In this document: piece after piece, positions 8,255-17,814 of the stretch | How the letters are laid out: every line of letters starts with the position of its first letter | How positions within the stretch are numbered: the first letter of the stretch is position 1 | NCBI RefSeq assembly: GCF_030409325.1 | Contig: NZ_JAUFPR010000003.1 | Span: forward strand, 558,001-622,000 | From: Mucilaginibacter aquaedulcis | GTDB taxonomy: Bacteria; Bacteroidota; Bacteroidia; Sphingobacteriales; Sphingobacteriaceae | Length of the DNA: 64,000 nt | Direction: 5' to 3' | Made by a program: the position numbers and the translations under genes | The notes under the pieces: model-generated | Seen by the model: only the letters and a program-made list of their open reading frames with translations | Told to the model about the DNA's origin: nothing | The model's database searches: none

Positions 8255-9391
8255 ATGAAAAACACACATCTTTTAACATTCGCAGCCGGCGGGTTATTGC
8301 TGCTTGGCGCTTGCAAAAGCAAGACGAGTAGCACATCATCGGATAGTACCGCCACAAAGACGGATTCCGTCAAAACCGCCGATAGCGCCTCGGCCAAAAT
8401 AAAGCCTAAAGGTTCAGCCCCCGCCTGGGCACCGGATATTAAACCAGAAATGCAGGCTGTGATCGAAAAGCTGGCTAGTTACGGTGATAAACCTATCGAA
8501 ACACTGACACCTGTAGAAGCAAGAAAGAACCATACGCCAACTGATGCCGTGATGGATTTAATGAAAGAAAATAATATTTCTAAACCGGTATTCAATGTGG
8601 ATACTTCCGGAAAGGATATTGATGCCACTGGTGGTAAAGTTCATATTCGTATCTATACACCCAAAAGCGGAAACGGTCCTTTCCCGGTAATCGTTTATTA
8701 TCACGGCGGCGGTTTTGTAATTGCTAATCTGGATGTTTATGACGCTGGGCCAAATGTGCTGGCCGATCAGACAGGGGCTGTAGTAGTATCTGTCGCTTAT
8801 CGTTTAGCACCGGAGCACAAATTTCCAACAGCTCATAACGATGCCTTCGCAGCTTACCAATGGGTGTTAAAAAATGCTGCAAGTATCAAAGGCGACCCTA
8901 AGAAAGTTGCCGTTGCCGGTGAGAGCGCCGGTGGTAATCTTGCCTTAAATATGGCTATCATGGCACGAGATAAAGGTGTTATGATGCCTGCAGCAATTAT
9001 TGCCGTTTACCCTGTAGCAGGTTCGGATATGAATACGCCATCATATACTAAGAATGCCAATGCCAAGCCATTGAATAAAGCCATGATGGGCTGGTTTGTT
9101 AAAAATTACCTGAATAATATGGGCGAGGGGAAAGACCCAAGGATTAACCTGGTTGCGGCTAATTTGAAGGGCCTGCCGCCAACAACAGTAATTACAGATG
9201 AAATTGACCCGCTGCAAAGTGAAGGGCAGCAACTCGCTGATAAATTAAAAGCTGCCGGCGTTCAAACCGAAAGTAAAAACTATGATGGCGTTACACACGA
9301 GTTTTTCGGGATGGGGGCAATTGTACCGCAAGCAAAGGATGCGGAGGCTTACGCCGTAAGCCAGCTGAAAAAAGCTTTTGGCAAGCAGTAA
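8255..9391 (+). CDS. Lipoprotein alpha/beta-hydrolase (esterase/lipase, HSL family)
   Basis: A 378-residue carboxylesterase of the hormone-sensitive-lipase (family IV) type, exported and lipid-anchored: hydrophobic signal followed by lipobox LLGAC with Cys at about residue 20 and a Ser/Thr/Lys-rich linker. Oxyanion-hole motif HGGGF begins at His150; the nucleophile is Ser224 in GESAGG; likely Asp318 in TDEIDPL and His348 in VTHEFFGM complete the triad. It hydrolyses short-chain esters, and the natural substrate is unknown. The gene stands alone and ends 130 bp before a strong hairpin. Length and motif spacing are normal for the family. Confidence 0.9.
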   Translation: MKNTHLLTFAAGGLLLLGACKSKTSSTSSDSTATKTDSVKTADSASAKIKPKGSAPAWAPDIKPEMQAVIEKLASYGDKPIETLTPVEARKNHTPTDAVMDLMKENNISKPVFNVDTSGKDIDATGGKVHIRIYTPKSGNGPFPVIVYYHGGGFVIANLDVYDAGPNVLADQTGAVVVSVAYRLAPEHKFPTAHNDAFAAYQWVLKNAASIKGDPKKVAVAGESAGGNLALNMAIMARDKGVMMPAAIIAVYPVAGSDMNTPSYTKNANAKPLNKAMMGWFVKNYLNNMGEGKDPRINLVAANLKGLPPTTVITDEIDPLQSEGQQLADKLKAAGVQTESKNYDGVTHEFFGMGAIVPQAKDAEAYAVSQLKKAFGKQ

Positions 9392-9524
9392 AATTAGTAT
9401 AACGTTGTTGGATTGTTTGATGAGATGATTTTTAAGTATCGATCTCTAAAAGTTGCAAAAAAAACTATACGAGCTAATTCTTCCTCATTAAATATAGTAA
9501 ACGATCCCACGTCAAACTTTCGCT

Positions 9525-9555
9525 AATAGCCGGTCATCTTCAGACCGGCTATTTT
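9525..9555 (+). terminator. Terminator between converging genes
   Basis: Perfect 11-bp stem AATAGCCGGTC / GACCGGCTATT with a 7-nt loop followed by TTT on the plus strand. It ends the esterase transcript, and its palindromic shape may also serve the converging minus-strand kinase relic, whose last codon falls within it. Confidence 0.75.
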
Positions 9556-10826
9556 AATGAACTTTCAATAGGGAATTCATAATGTCGCGGTGTTCGGGAA
9601 CGATAACTGATAAAGTTTTTTCATAAGACAACACTTCGTCGGGTGGGATTGCATGAATGACCTTGGCCTTTGGAGAAACCTCCAAAAGGTCAGAGGCCAG
9701 AATGATCCGGTAAATACCCATGCCCGTGGAATCCATGGCGAGCGTGAGCGTGGCGCTGACTTTTTCCAGTTCCAGACGGGAAATTACCTGATCTGTGACA
9801 TCAGCCGCGACAGCGATAATACCATTAACCAGTTTTTTTTCATCCTTCAGAGCCTCGATCGTCAGATTCACGTAAGCAGTTTCTTCTCTACCGAATCGAT
9901 TTAAAACTTCAGGTGTTTCGCTTACAACAAAGCGTTCGCCGGTTTCATAAACCGTATCCATGATCTGCCGGAAGCCTTGTGTGTCCAACTCGGAAATCGC
10001 GTCAAAAAGCGGTCGTTTGAAGGTCTGTTCTTTACTGCGTCCCCAATAGGCTAGCATTCGCTGATTAGCCAATTCGATAACATGGTTTGGTCCGCGATAA
10101 ATTGCCATCGCCACAGGTGCCTCTGCCAGCAAGGCCCGCAGCTGATCTTCCGCATGACCACGTGCTTTGTTAATATTGATTTGAGCACGGACTTTTGTTA
10201 ATAATTTTGCGGCTGAAAATGGTTTAACCAGGTAATCATCAGCTCCGGCTTCCAGGCCGTCAATTCGCGCTCCCTCGCCTGCGCGGGCGGAGAGGAAAAT
10301 TACTGGCAAACGATAAAGCTGCTCGTCATTTCGAATATGTTCCAATAAGTTTTTGCCGTCCATTACCGGCATCATCATGTCACTAAGTACTAACGATGGT
10401 ATAGAATGCCTGATTTGGACCCAAGCTTCAGCACCGTTCGATGCTGACCTGACGGTGAAATATGGTTCCAGCAGACGTTTCAAATAAGCCCGCATGTCGG
10501 CATTATCATCCACGATCAAAATACGGGTTTCTTTCTGCACCGATCTGTCCTAAAATTCGAAAATTCATACCCATAGACCGGTGGTGCATCTCACCGCAAA
10601 TCGGACGGTAGCTGTCATTATAAATTTGGATCGTCTCGGGCCCCCAGGCGATCAAGATTGGGAACGTAGAGGATAAACATAAACTGACCGAGGTGCGTAA
10701 ACTTTGCGGCCAGTTTTCTATAGGCCCTAGAGCCGTTTGTGACCAATCCATCGAACGAATCAATTTTCCCATTTCCCCGCCGCCGGATAAAAATTGCTCG
10801 CTGCTTTCAGCGTTGCCTAGGCCCAT
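9554..10826 (-). pseudogene. Hybrid histidine kinase remnant (PAS-like end joined to receiver and PAS)
   Basis: Two overlapping out-of-frame parts of one kinase type. The upstream part (10506-10826, 106 codons) begins MGLGNAESSEQFLSGGGEMG and contains the N-terminal PAS-like region of large hybrid kinases (TALGPIENWPQSLRTSVSLC, HRSMGMNFRI), then breaks off. The downstream part (9554-10540, possible GTG start, 328 codons) begins with a receiver domain (RILIVDDNADMRAYLKRLL, acceptor Asp in LVLSDMMMPVMDG, Lys in LVKPF), then a PAS domain, and stops within what looks like a second sensor segment at MNSLLKVH. Such proteins normally carry PAS/GAF, HisKA and HATPase between and after these parts; none remain. 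A receiver-PAS protein could still be made. Confidence 0.75.
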
Positions 10827-10879
10827 ATAACAACTAATTTAATGGTAAATATAAAGATTTTGTAGATTAGCCATTACAA

Positions 10880-12049
10880 ATGGATAAATCAGGGAATATT
10901 CATATTAAGCCAGATAATGATGCGGAAAGAGTCGCAGCGCTGGAGCGATACCAGATCGCCGGCTCCGAACGTGAAACAGCATTTGACAGCATTTGCCGGC
11001 TGGCTTGTGAATTGTTTGCTGTTCCGATCAGCCACATCTCATTTTTGGATGCAGAAACGGAGCATATCAAAGCAGATGTGGGCTTGGGTGGTGTAGAACG
11101 CTTGGGCCGGGCCGAAGGCTTCTGCACACTGGCTCTTTTACAACCTGAAATTATGTTGATCGAAGACGCAAGGGAACACCATATCTTGGCAAGTCATCCA
11201 TACGTGACCGGAGAGATCATGATCCGTTTTTATGCAGCAGCACCTGTAATCACGCCGGACGGTTATATTATTGGAACATTATGCTTAATTGATCAGATGC
11301 CGAGAGGTTTGACCGGTAAAGAACAGGAGCTGTTACAACATTTGGCCAAAGTAGTAATGGAACAAACAGAGCTGCGCAATGATAATATCAATTTGATTTC
11401 CCAGCGAGATAAATTCATTGAGATAGCCAGCCACGAGATGCGAACTCCGCTAACTGCGCTTAAGGCGGCGGCACAATTGTTAGGCTTAAAGCATGCTGAT
11501 GATGATGCCCTAATTGCGCAAGTCAACAAAAGTGTTCAAAAACTTTCAGGGCTGGCTAACGACATGTTTGATTCCATTCGTCTGCAAGAACATACGTTGG
11601 ATTTAAAACGGTCTTCAACTAATCTGAAGATAATCGTTGACAGCAGTCGCGATCATATCCGCCTGTCAGCAAAAAAAGAATTAATAATTGAAGGTGACTT
11701 GAACATCAAAATAACGGCTGATCCGGAAAAGATTGAACGGGTGCTTATAAATTTAATCCAGAACGCCGTAAAATATGCAACTGGTTCAACGATTACACTT
11801 CGCACCGATAAACTACCAGGGTTTGTGAAGGTCACCGTAAATGATTTGGGACCTGGAATTGCTCCTGATAAATTGCCGCATATCTTCCGTCGATACTACC
11901 GGTCAGACCCTTCCGGTATACAAACCGGTTTGGGTCTCGGACTTTATATTGCGGCTGAAATTATCAAGCAGCATGGTGGAGAGATTGGTGTAAATTCAGC
12001 GCAAGGACAAGGCTCAAGTTTTTGGTTTACACTTCCTGTCAGCATTTAG
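10880..12049 (+). CDS. GAF-domain sensor histidine kinase
   Basis: A soluble 389-residue kinase. Residues about 15-165 form a GAF domain of the kind that follows ERVAALERYQIAGSERETAF and contains FCTLAL and GTLCLID. Residues 175-245 are the HisKA dimerisation helix pair with phospho-acceptor His185 in ASHEMRTPLTALK, and 255-389 are the HATPase with N box (NLIQNAVKYA), G1 (DLGPGIAPDKL) and GLGLGLYIAAEII. No membrane segments, so the signal is cytosolic (small molecule or redox). It is divergent from the kinase relic across about 50 bp. The nearest partner is the receiver protein 365 bp downstream. Its kinase core closely resembles that of the LOV kinase at 26.6-27.7 kb, suggesting a local paralogous pair. 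Confidence 0.9.
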   Translation: MDKSGNIHIKPDNDAERVAALERYQIAGSERETAFDSICRLACELFAVPISHISFLDAETEHIKADVGLGGVERLGRAEGFCTLALLQPEIMLIEDAREHHILASHPYVTGEIMIRFYAAAPVITPDGYIIGTLCLIDQMPRGLTGKEQELLQHLAKVVMEQTELRNDNINLISQRDKFIEIASHEMRTPLTALKAAAQLLGLKHADDDALIAQVNKSVQKLSGLANDMFDSIRLQEHTLDLKRSSTNLKIIVDSSRDHIRLSAKKELIIEGDLNIKITADPEKIERVLINLIQNAVKYATGSTITLRTDKLPGFVKVTVNDLGPGIAPDKLPHIFRRYYRSDPSGIQTGLGLGLYIAAEIIKQHGGEIGVNSAQGQGSSFWFTLPVSI

Positions 12050-12414
12050 CTTCGTAACTGAAAAACTTTTTAATTAACCGCTACTGTTTGTACTTAATCT
12101 ATTATATCCGTAGCTAATAGTATACATGTTTTTGACTTCTAGTAGCCAATGCTGATTAAGACTGATATGGCACGGTATTTATCCTTTGTAAGTAACAAAT
12201 TATAAAGCCATGAAAACAGCTGTAAACACCACCGTCTTTTTAAAAGCATTTGATTTACAGTTGTCGGCTTTATTGACAACCGATCTTAAATCATAAAGCT
12301 GTGAAAAAAGCCGCTTAAATATTAAATGTACTATAAACATCTGTCTACGAAAATCAAGCGCCATTCCGACGTTTTTTAATTAGTGTGATGAAAGTAGCAC
12401 TAATTAAAAAGAAA
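12050..12414. other. Intergenic region before receiver gene
   Basis: AT-rich, with repeated short phrases (AAAACAGCTGTAAA, GATTTACAGTTGTCGGC, AAAGCTGTGAAAAAAGCCG) that can pair imperfectly. No gene found. The size suggests the receiver gene has its own promoter here. Confidence 0.4.
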
Positions 12415-12783
12415 ATGGAAAAATTCAAAAAGATACTGATAGTTGATGACGAGGCGGATATTCGCGATGTTGTCAATTACATTCTTACAGATGAAGGATA
12501 TCAGGTTAAAGAATTGGCAGATGGGCAAAATGTAGATCATGCAATAGAAGATTCCAGACCGGATGTTATTTTACTTGACGTCATGCTCGGTGATATGGAT
12601 GGAAGGGATATATGTCGTGAATTAAAAAATGCCCCGGAGACGATGGCCATTCCGATAATCATTGTGTCAGCGACACATGCCGGAATTGATGAGGGTAAAG
12701 GCTGTCATGCTGATGATTACCTTTTAAAGCCTTTCGATATTGAAGACCTGATACAAAAGGTTAACTATTATTCAGCAGCCTAA
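12415..12783 (+). CDS. Single-domain response regulator (receiver only)
   Basis: A 122-residue CheY-like receiver starting MEKFKKILIVDDEADIRD. Acidic pocket DDE at 11-13, phospho-acceptor Asp55 in VILLDVMLGDMDG, Thr/Ser in VSATHAG and Lys in LLKPFDI are all present. An in-frame ATG 10 codons upstream exists, but its N-terminal extension is basic and atypical. There is no output domain, so it acts through protein contact or phosphorelay. The GAF kinase upstream is the likeliest partner, with the LOV kinase also possible. The next gene starts 9 bp later and may be co-transcribed. Confidence 0.9.
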   Translation: MEKFKKILIVDDEADIRDVVNYILTDEGYQVKELADGQNVDHAIEDSRPDVILLDVMLGDMDGRDICRELKNAPETMAIPIIIVSATHAGIDEGKGCHADDYLLKPFDIEDLIQKVNYYSAA

Positions 12784-12792
12784 ACCAAAGCT

Positions 12793-13260
12793 ATGACAAA
12801 GAAAATTAACCTGTTTGAAAGATTTTCCAACTGGGCAACAACGGCGACAGGGAGCTCGGCAGCATTTATCATTGCTGCGATTACTGTTATTGTATGGGCC
12901 GTTACCGGACCACTGTTCCATTATTCTGAAACATGGCAGCTAGTCATAAATACAGGTACTACAATCGTCACTTTTTTAATGGTATTCCTGATTCAAAAAT
13001 CTCAAAACAAAGATTCTAAAGCTGTTCATCTGAAATTAAACGAATTGCTCGCCTCGCATGAAGGCACCAGCAACAGGATTGTTGATATCGAGAACCTGAC
13101 GGAAAAGGAACTGGATGAACTTCATCGTTTTTATTCCCGGATTTCCGCCCTGGCAGAAAAAGAAGATGATATTACCCGGACTCATTCTATTGATGCAGCA
13201 GAGGAAAATCAACAACGTAAATCATCAGCACGAAATCCAAAAAATAATAAAAAATTTTAG
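12793..13260 (+). CDS. Low-affinity iron permease family protein
   Basis: A 155-residue inner-membrane protein of the Pfam Iron_permease (PF04120) type. The N-terminal FERFSNWATTATGSSAAFI is the family hallmark. Two transmembrane helices follow at about residues 21-42 and 50-70 (ending VFLIQKSQNKDSKAVHLKLNEL), then a cytoplasmic helical tail with LTEKELDELHRFYSRI. The family is named after fungal Fet4, but bacterial members are short and their transport role is untested. It follows the receiver gene by 9 bp, implying one transcript. Confidence 0.88.
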   Translation: MTKKINLFERFSNWATTATGSSAAFIIAAITVIVWAVTGPLFHYSETWQLVINTGTTIVTFLMVFLIQKSQNKDSKAVHLKLNELLASHEGTSNRIVDIENLTEKELDELHRFYSRISALAEKEDDITRTHSIDAAEENQQRKSSARNPKNNKKF

Positions 13261-13827
13261 GCTCCCTTGCTTAAACTTAAAGCATTCTACCTTTATTAGC
13301 CCCCCCTCTACACCACTCATATCTCACGCGTAAGAATTTAGTAAACCCGTTTTTAATACATAACTGAGCAGCATTCAAAGCATTAATATTTCGCTCATTT
13401 ATCAATCATCTTTACTATGGAGCCCTAAGAAAGTGGTTGGCTGAGATATCTTGAACTTGCTTGCAAAGTTGGCACAAAAGCTGTTTGGTAGCTCAAATAA
13501 TTACAAAGGTAAAGTTAGAAACACGCTCATGTAGGAAAAGTTCGGTAGAGGTTCTGAGCTTTTTTTGTTTTCATAGGGCTTCAATTCATGAATTATTTTT
13601 TTTATTATTAATCAAGGATTTTTTTAACCTCACCTTGTAGAGTATTTTTCTACATCCTGTTGTCGCACCTTCCCGCATTTTTAGCCATACTCGAACATTT
13701 AGAGGTTAGACGAAATTATGCGAAGTAAGTGTTGTCATGCACTCACTATATCGGAAACATTTAATATTATTTATCGTAAAAAGAATATATGTTAATATTT
13801 AACGAGCGCTAGTTGCAAAGGACAATC
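13261..13827. other. Long intergenic region upstream of ECF sigma gene
   Basis: No coding character in any frame. It contains poly-T patches and an AT-rich tract (13570-13625). A sigma-54-like TTGGCAC near 13468 lacks the correctly spaced GC, so it was not called. The region should hold the regulatory sequences of the sigma factor gene, and it could hide a small RNA. Confidence 0.4.
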
Positions 13828-14424
13828 ATGTTACCTACTTTACCCGTAAAGGCTATAGAACATGATTTTATTGCCCGGCTGAAGTTGAAATGCCCGATAA
13901 CTTTTGGTATTTTATATAAGAGGTATTCCAAAAATGTTTATAAAAGAATAATATTTATTACAAAAAACAAGCAAACGGCGGAAGACGTCTTACAAAAAAC
14001 TTTTACCAAAGCATGGTGTTCAATTCAAGCTTATGAACCCTGCAAAGCAAGTTTATACACTTGGTTAATTATTATTGCAAAAAGAACTTCTTTAGATGAG
14101 TTAAGGTATATTGATTATCGCAATTCGATGAAATGTGAAAATTTGGAGGAGTGTTTAGATCTTATTGATCATAGTTACAACTATGAATTATATCCAGATG
14201 GTATCGGAGTTCAAAAAGCAATTCAACAATTAAAACGTGAACATAAGATTATTTTATCCCTTGTATATTTTCAGGGATATACCCTTTTGCAAACGGCTTC
14301 CACTTTGCATTTACCATTAGGTACTGTTAAAAGCAGACTGAGGGCCGGGTTAAAAAAACTAAGGCTATATTACTATACCGACGAATTACAATCCGGGATT
14401 TATGTTCCTTATAGTGTCGAGTAA
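13828..14424 (+). CDS. ECF-type RNA polymerase sigma factor
   Basis: A 198-residue sigma-70 family factor. Region 2 spans about residues 20-95 (FGILYKRYSKNVYKRIIFIT, AEDVLQKTFTKAWCSI), and region 4 spans about 135-190 with the helix-turn-helix GYTLLQTASTLHLPLGTVKS. The ATG was preferred because AAAGGA sits 5 bases before it; an upstream TTG would add five residues. No anti-sigma gene is adjacent: the following gene converges from the other strand 37 bp away. The trigger is unknown. The codon use is AT-richer than in nearby genes, which may point to recent acquisition. Confidence 0.88.
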   Translation: MLPTLPVKAIEHDFIARLKLKCPITFGILYKRYSKNVYKRIIFITKNKQTAEDVLQKTFTKAWCSIQAYEPCKASLYTWLIIIAKRTSLDELRYIDYRNSMKCENLEECLDLIDHSYNYELYPDGIGVQKAIQQLKREHKIILSLVYFQGYTLLQTASTLHLPLGTVKSRLRAGLKKLRLYYYTDELQSGIYVPYSVE

Positions 14425-14461
14425 ATTAAACCCATTTTAAGTTTTCAAATCCATAAGGCGG

Positions 14462-15949
14462 TTATTGTTTTAAAATCCAAACCGATACGGATCCGGCATT
14501 TACTTTAAAAGTTGCCCATCCGTTTTCATCAATAATAACCTCATCGATTATTTTTCCAAGCCTATCGACGAACGCGGTCCCACTAAATTGCTTTCCGACC
14601 TCCATGTGTTTAGTACCAGGATCTCCGTTTGAAATGACAACCGCACAGCCTGAGCCCGTATATTCGTCATGACCAGAACGTGTCCAGCCAATGCAATTAG
14701 GATGATCAAAATAGTCTCGCTGTTCACCATAAGCCAAATTTTTTCTAATGTACAGCATAGCCTCCATATCATCAACCTTATTCAGCGTCACTTTATAATC
14801 ATTCCCGTCTCCACCTTTGTCTTTGTAATTTGCACCATATAAATCCGTATAAAAGATGCAGGGATAACCAGCTTCTCTTAACAGAATCAAAGCATATGCT
14901 AAAGGACGAAACCAGGCCTGTACCGGTTGCTCCAACGATTGCAGTGGCTGGGTATCATGGTTCTCCACAAGCGTCACTGCCAGATCCGGCTTAGCCTTCA
15001 CCAGCGTCCCGTCAAAGATAACGCATAGATCATATGCATTCCCTTCATTGGAAGCCTTATGAAAGTTTCCCTGCAAAGGCGCATCGAATAGCGACATGCG
15101 TCCACCGGTAGCCTCGATATAATCGAGCATGGGCTGCAAATTATACGGCTCCCAGTATTCACCCACCGTAAAAAACTCATGGCTTAATTCAGCTCGCAAA
15201 TAATCGAGCCACTCATTAAAAAAGGTTGCATCCATGTGTTTGATCGCATCCAATCGAAAGCCATGGACACCTACAGTTTGATAGAACCACTTTCCCCAGT
15301 TTTTTAGTTCTTCACGAACATTAGGATTGCGGAAATCGATATCATCCAGCATAAGGAAATCATAATTGCCATTTTCCGTGGACATTACATGTTGCCATCC
15401 GTCGCCTGACTCGTTCTGAATGCTGTAAATAGCAGTTTCTTTAGTACGGTCGTCATAATCAACGCCTGCAAAACATTGGTAATCCCAGACAAACTGAGAG
15501 TACTTACCATTACGGCCAGGAAATGTAAATTTCGTATAGGCTTCTATTTCGTATGGTTCACTTATAAATTCATTCCGGTTCTCCGGGTTCACTTTTCTGA
15601 CCGTGATTGTTTCCTTTTCGTCCGCACCCCCCATGTGATCCAGGACAACATCGGCGTAGACTTTTAAACCCGCCGACTTAGCTGCTCCAACCGCCTCTAT
15701 CAATTGCTGCTTAGTGCCATATTTCGTTGCGACCGAGCCTTTTTGATCAAATTCGCCAAGATCATATATATCATAGACATCGTATCCATTGGCCAGTTTA
15801 CCTGCCATGCCTTTATGAGCGGGCGGAAGCCAGACAGTATCTATGCCGATTTTCTTTAGGCGTTGCGATTCAGATTTAAAATGATTCCACAGGCTGCCAT
15901 CAGCCGGGTAATACCATTCAAAAAACTGGAGCATTGTAAAGTTTTCCAT
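14462..15949 (-). CDS. Cytoplasmic alpha-amylase (GH13)
   Basis: A 495-residue glycoside hydrolase family 13 enzyme that cleaves internal alpha-1,4 bonds of glucans. The start MENFTMLQFFEWYYPADGSLWNH is typical of the liquefying/cytoplasmic subgroup (GH13_5), and there is no signal peptide. The catalytic triad is visible: Asp234 in GFRLDAIKHM, Glu264 in FTVGEYWE and Asp332 in VENHDTQP; the conserved VYADVVLDHMGG lies near residue 100. Being intracellular, it would act on storage glycogen or imported maltodextrins. It is monocistronic. Confidence 0.93.
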   Translation of the reverse strand: MENFTMLQFFEWYYPADGSLWNHFKSESQRLKKIGIDTVWLPPAHKGMAGKLANGYDVYDIYDLGEFDQKGSVATKYGTKQQLIEAVGAAKSAGLKVYADVVLDHMGGADEKETITVRKVNPENRNEFISEPYEIEAYTKFTFPGRNGKYSQFVWDYQCFAGVDYDDRTKETAIYSIQNESGDGWQHVMSTENGNYDFLMLDDIDFRNPNVREELKNWGKWFYQTVGVHGFRLDAIKHMDATFFNEWLDYLRAELSHEFFTVGEYWEPYNLQPMLDYIEATGGRMSLFDAPLQGNFHKASNEGNAYDLCVIFDGTLVKAKPDLAVTLVENHDTQPLQSLEQPVQAWFRPLAYALILLREAGYPCIFYTDLYGANYKDKGGDGNDYKVTLNKVDDMEAMLYIRKNLAYGEQRDYFDHPNCIGWTRSGHDEYTGSGCAVVISNGDPGTKHMEVGKQFSGTAFVDRLGKIIDEVIIDENGWATFKVNAGSVSVWILKQ

Positions 15950-16094
15950 TTCAATATGTAAAAAATAAGGCTGCCTACTGGCAACCCCATCTGGTTTTTA
16001 GTTTGTTTAACCTTTAAATCATTCTACTATACATCAGGTAGTTTTCTGATCAGTTCAGTATTGTCAATTTACCTGATGCTTAATTTAGAAAAGA

Positions 16095-16253
16095 TCAAAT
16101 CACTGGCCTACGGCCTCGGATTATTCCCAGGATAATGGAAATGATTGCAATAACCAGGAGGATATGTATTAGACTACCTGCTGCATAGGCGAAAGTACCG
16201 ATAGCCCATCCAATGATAAGAATTACGGCGATGATATAGAGTAATGAGTTCAT
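16095..16253 (-). CDS. lmo0937-family (DUF5670) small membrane protein
   Basis: A 52-residue protein consisting almost wholly of two hydrophobic helices: MNSLLYIIAVILIIGWAIG, a short FAYAAGSLIH turn, then a second helix and the basic end IRGRRPVI. This pattern (IIxWxxG...AGxLIHxLLVIAIIxIIxxIIxGRR) is the signature of the lmo0937/DUF5670 family, common as stress-induced small membrane proteins in Bacteroidota. It is too short for ordinary gene finders. Both flanks are about 140-240 bp of noncoding DNA, so it is monocistronic. Function unknown. Confidence 0.85.
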   Translation of the reverse strand: MNSLLYIIAVILIIGWAIGTFAYAAGSLIHILLVIAIISIILGIIRGRRPVI

Positions 16254-16495
16254 GTTTAGTATATTAGATTACCTAATAAACACGCAAATCGCTAATTGTT
16301 TTTTGATTTATTTTTTAAATAAATTCAACTATTTACAACCTTCTTTGTTAAAACACTTTTTCGAAAAAGATTTACGCATAATATTTTGACTACCTGACAC
16401 CATCATTATTATTTAAAACAAAACTGGGTACCTCATCATACGAGTGCCATTCACGAAATTATAAGATAAGAGCGCCATTGTAAGCTGGGTATAGG

Positions 16496-17134
16496 CTACT
16501 GATCGCTTACGATTGCTTGCTTTTTCCGCTGTTTATTTACACTGTGGCCTTTAAGGAAGTTGTATGCTAAACCAAGTCCCATGTACTGGCCCGTTCGACT
16601 ACTATTTCGCCCATCATAAAAGCAATAACCCTGGGAGATGGAAACCTGCACGTTTTCGGAAACGTTTAAATTAATACTATTGCAAATCTCGGTCATTAGG
16701 GCCTGTTTGGCTCCAAACACATATCCTGCTCCCAGGCATAGTGATTCTGCGAACCTCCCTTTTGAAAATACGTTGATAGTTGGACGCATCTCAAGAAATG
16801 ATACGGTGTCGCGGCCTGTAGTCTTCAATCTGCCGCCGGCGACCCCGATCTCGAATATGCCGTATGCCCTTCCGAATTCAGCAACGGGGGAAAAACGGTC
16901 TCCAACCGCACCTTTGGTATTGACATATATATTGCTGTTAATGGACGCATAATAATACCTCGGTTCCTTATTTTCTTTGGAGGTATCTGATTCCATAACC
17001 GTGTCTTTGGCAGTAGATTTCGCCTTATCGTGACCAATTATCGCCCGCGACACGGCCGGAATCACAGCCGGCTTTTGCGCAAACAAAAAAGTCGGCACAT
17101 ATATAACCAAATAGAACGTCAGGTAAAATTTCAT
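16496..17134 (-). CDS. Secreted or outer-membrane beta-barrel-like protein, hypothetical
   Basis: A 212-residue protein with a cleavable signal peptide (MKFYLTFYLVIYVPTFLFAQ, probable cut after AQ). A polar linker is followed, from residue about 60, by alternating hydrophobic/polar strands with Gly and aromatic residues (YYYASINSNIYVNTKG, GIFEIGVAGGRLKT, GQYMGLGLAYNFLKG), as in small outer-membrane beta-barrels. It ends in a basic tail instead of a C-terminal aromatic. I do not recognise a family. It is divergent from the interrupted DUF1003 gene. Confidence 0.6.
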   Translation of the reverse strand: MKFYLTFYLVIYVPTFLFAQKPAVIPAVSRAIIGHDKAKSTAKDTVMESDTSKENKEPRYYYASINSNIYVNTKGAVGDRFSPVAEFGRAYGIFEIGVAGGRLKTTGRDTVSFLEMRPTINVFSKGRFAESLCLGAGYVFGAKQALMTEICNSINLNVSENVQVSISQGYCFYDGRNSSRTGQYMGLGLAYNFLKGHSVNKQRKKQAIVSDQ

Positions 17135-17197
17135 TTAGGATGGAATGAACAATAGTAAACATTTAAATTATATTTAAAGCTCAAATCTTTAATTAAA

Positions 17198-17692
17198 ATG
17201 AAAGACAATCTTAATCAGGAAAATACAGCATTGCGATCTTCTCTCGATTTTACAAAAACAAAAATGGACCGGGTAACCGTTTTTCTAATAGAAATGCTGG
17301 GGAGCATGAGCTTTCTAATAGGGTGTGCGGCTTTTTTTTGCTTTTGGATCATATAAAACGTACACCTATTGTCCTGGTTAAAAGCCTTTGACCCGTTTCC
17401 TTTTCCAATTTTGGAAATGAGCGTTTCAATTTTTGCCATTGTTTTATCTGTATCCGTTTTGATCAATCAGAACCGACAAGGACGAATTGAGACTATTCGC
17501 TCCCAGGTGGAGTTTGAAGTTAATGTGCGGGCGGAAGATGAGATCACCCGTATTTTGGCGATGGTACATGATATACATCAGCATCTGGAATTGCAAATAT
17601 CGGATCAAGAAGAAATTGATCATATAAAAGAATCCACTGACCTTAAAAGAATTCAACGCAAAGTAGATCGGAAAAAAGGCACTCAAAATTAG
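17198..17692 (+). pseudogene. DUF1003 membrane protein gene with in-frame stop
   Basis: One frame carries the whole DUF1003 pattern, but TAA at 17354-17356 divides it. Before the stop: 52 residues with MDRVTVFLIEMLGSMSFLIG and a first transmembrane helix ending FCFWII. After the stop, in the same frame: the second helix (FDPFPFPILEM, IFAIVLSVSVLI) and the conserved QNRQGRIETIRSQVEFEVNV followed by a charged coiled coil. A TTG at 17369 could restart translation. Either this is a recent nonsense mutant or the two helices are made separately. Since the sequence is otherwise undamaged, the break must be young. Confidence 0.75.
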
Positions 17693-17814
17693 CTGTTTAA
17701 TTAATAGGTGCAATTTCCTTCCAATAGGGAAAATGAAAAAAACTACTTGTTTTAAACAAGGTAACACAATTGTTTTGAACAATAAACATAAGTGTCAAAG
17801 ACAAATCAATGCAT

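Noticed and set aside
8076..8258. 60-codon frame directly before the esterase
   Set aside because: No family likeness, no start signal; its end only overlaps the esterase ATG by chance. Kept as intergenic.
12050..12414. Imperfect AAACAGCTGTAAAC / GATTTACAGTTGTC pairing as a riboswitch
   Set aside because: Too weak and no known riboswitch consensus; listed only as an intergenic note.
13465..13490. Sigma-54-like promoter TTGGCAC...TTTGG
   Set aside because: The required GC at the correct spacing after GG is missing.
14998..15667. Frames within the amylase gene on both strands
   Set aside because: Shadows of the GH13 gene; the catalytic residues are in the called frame.
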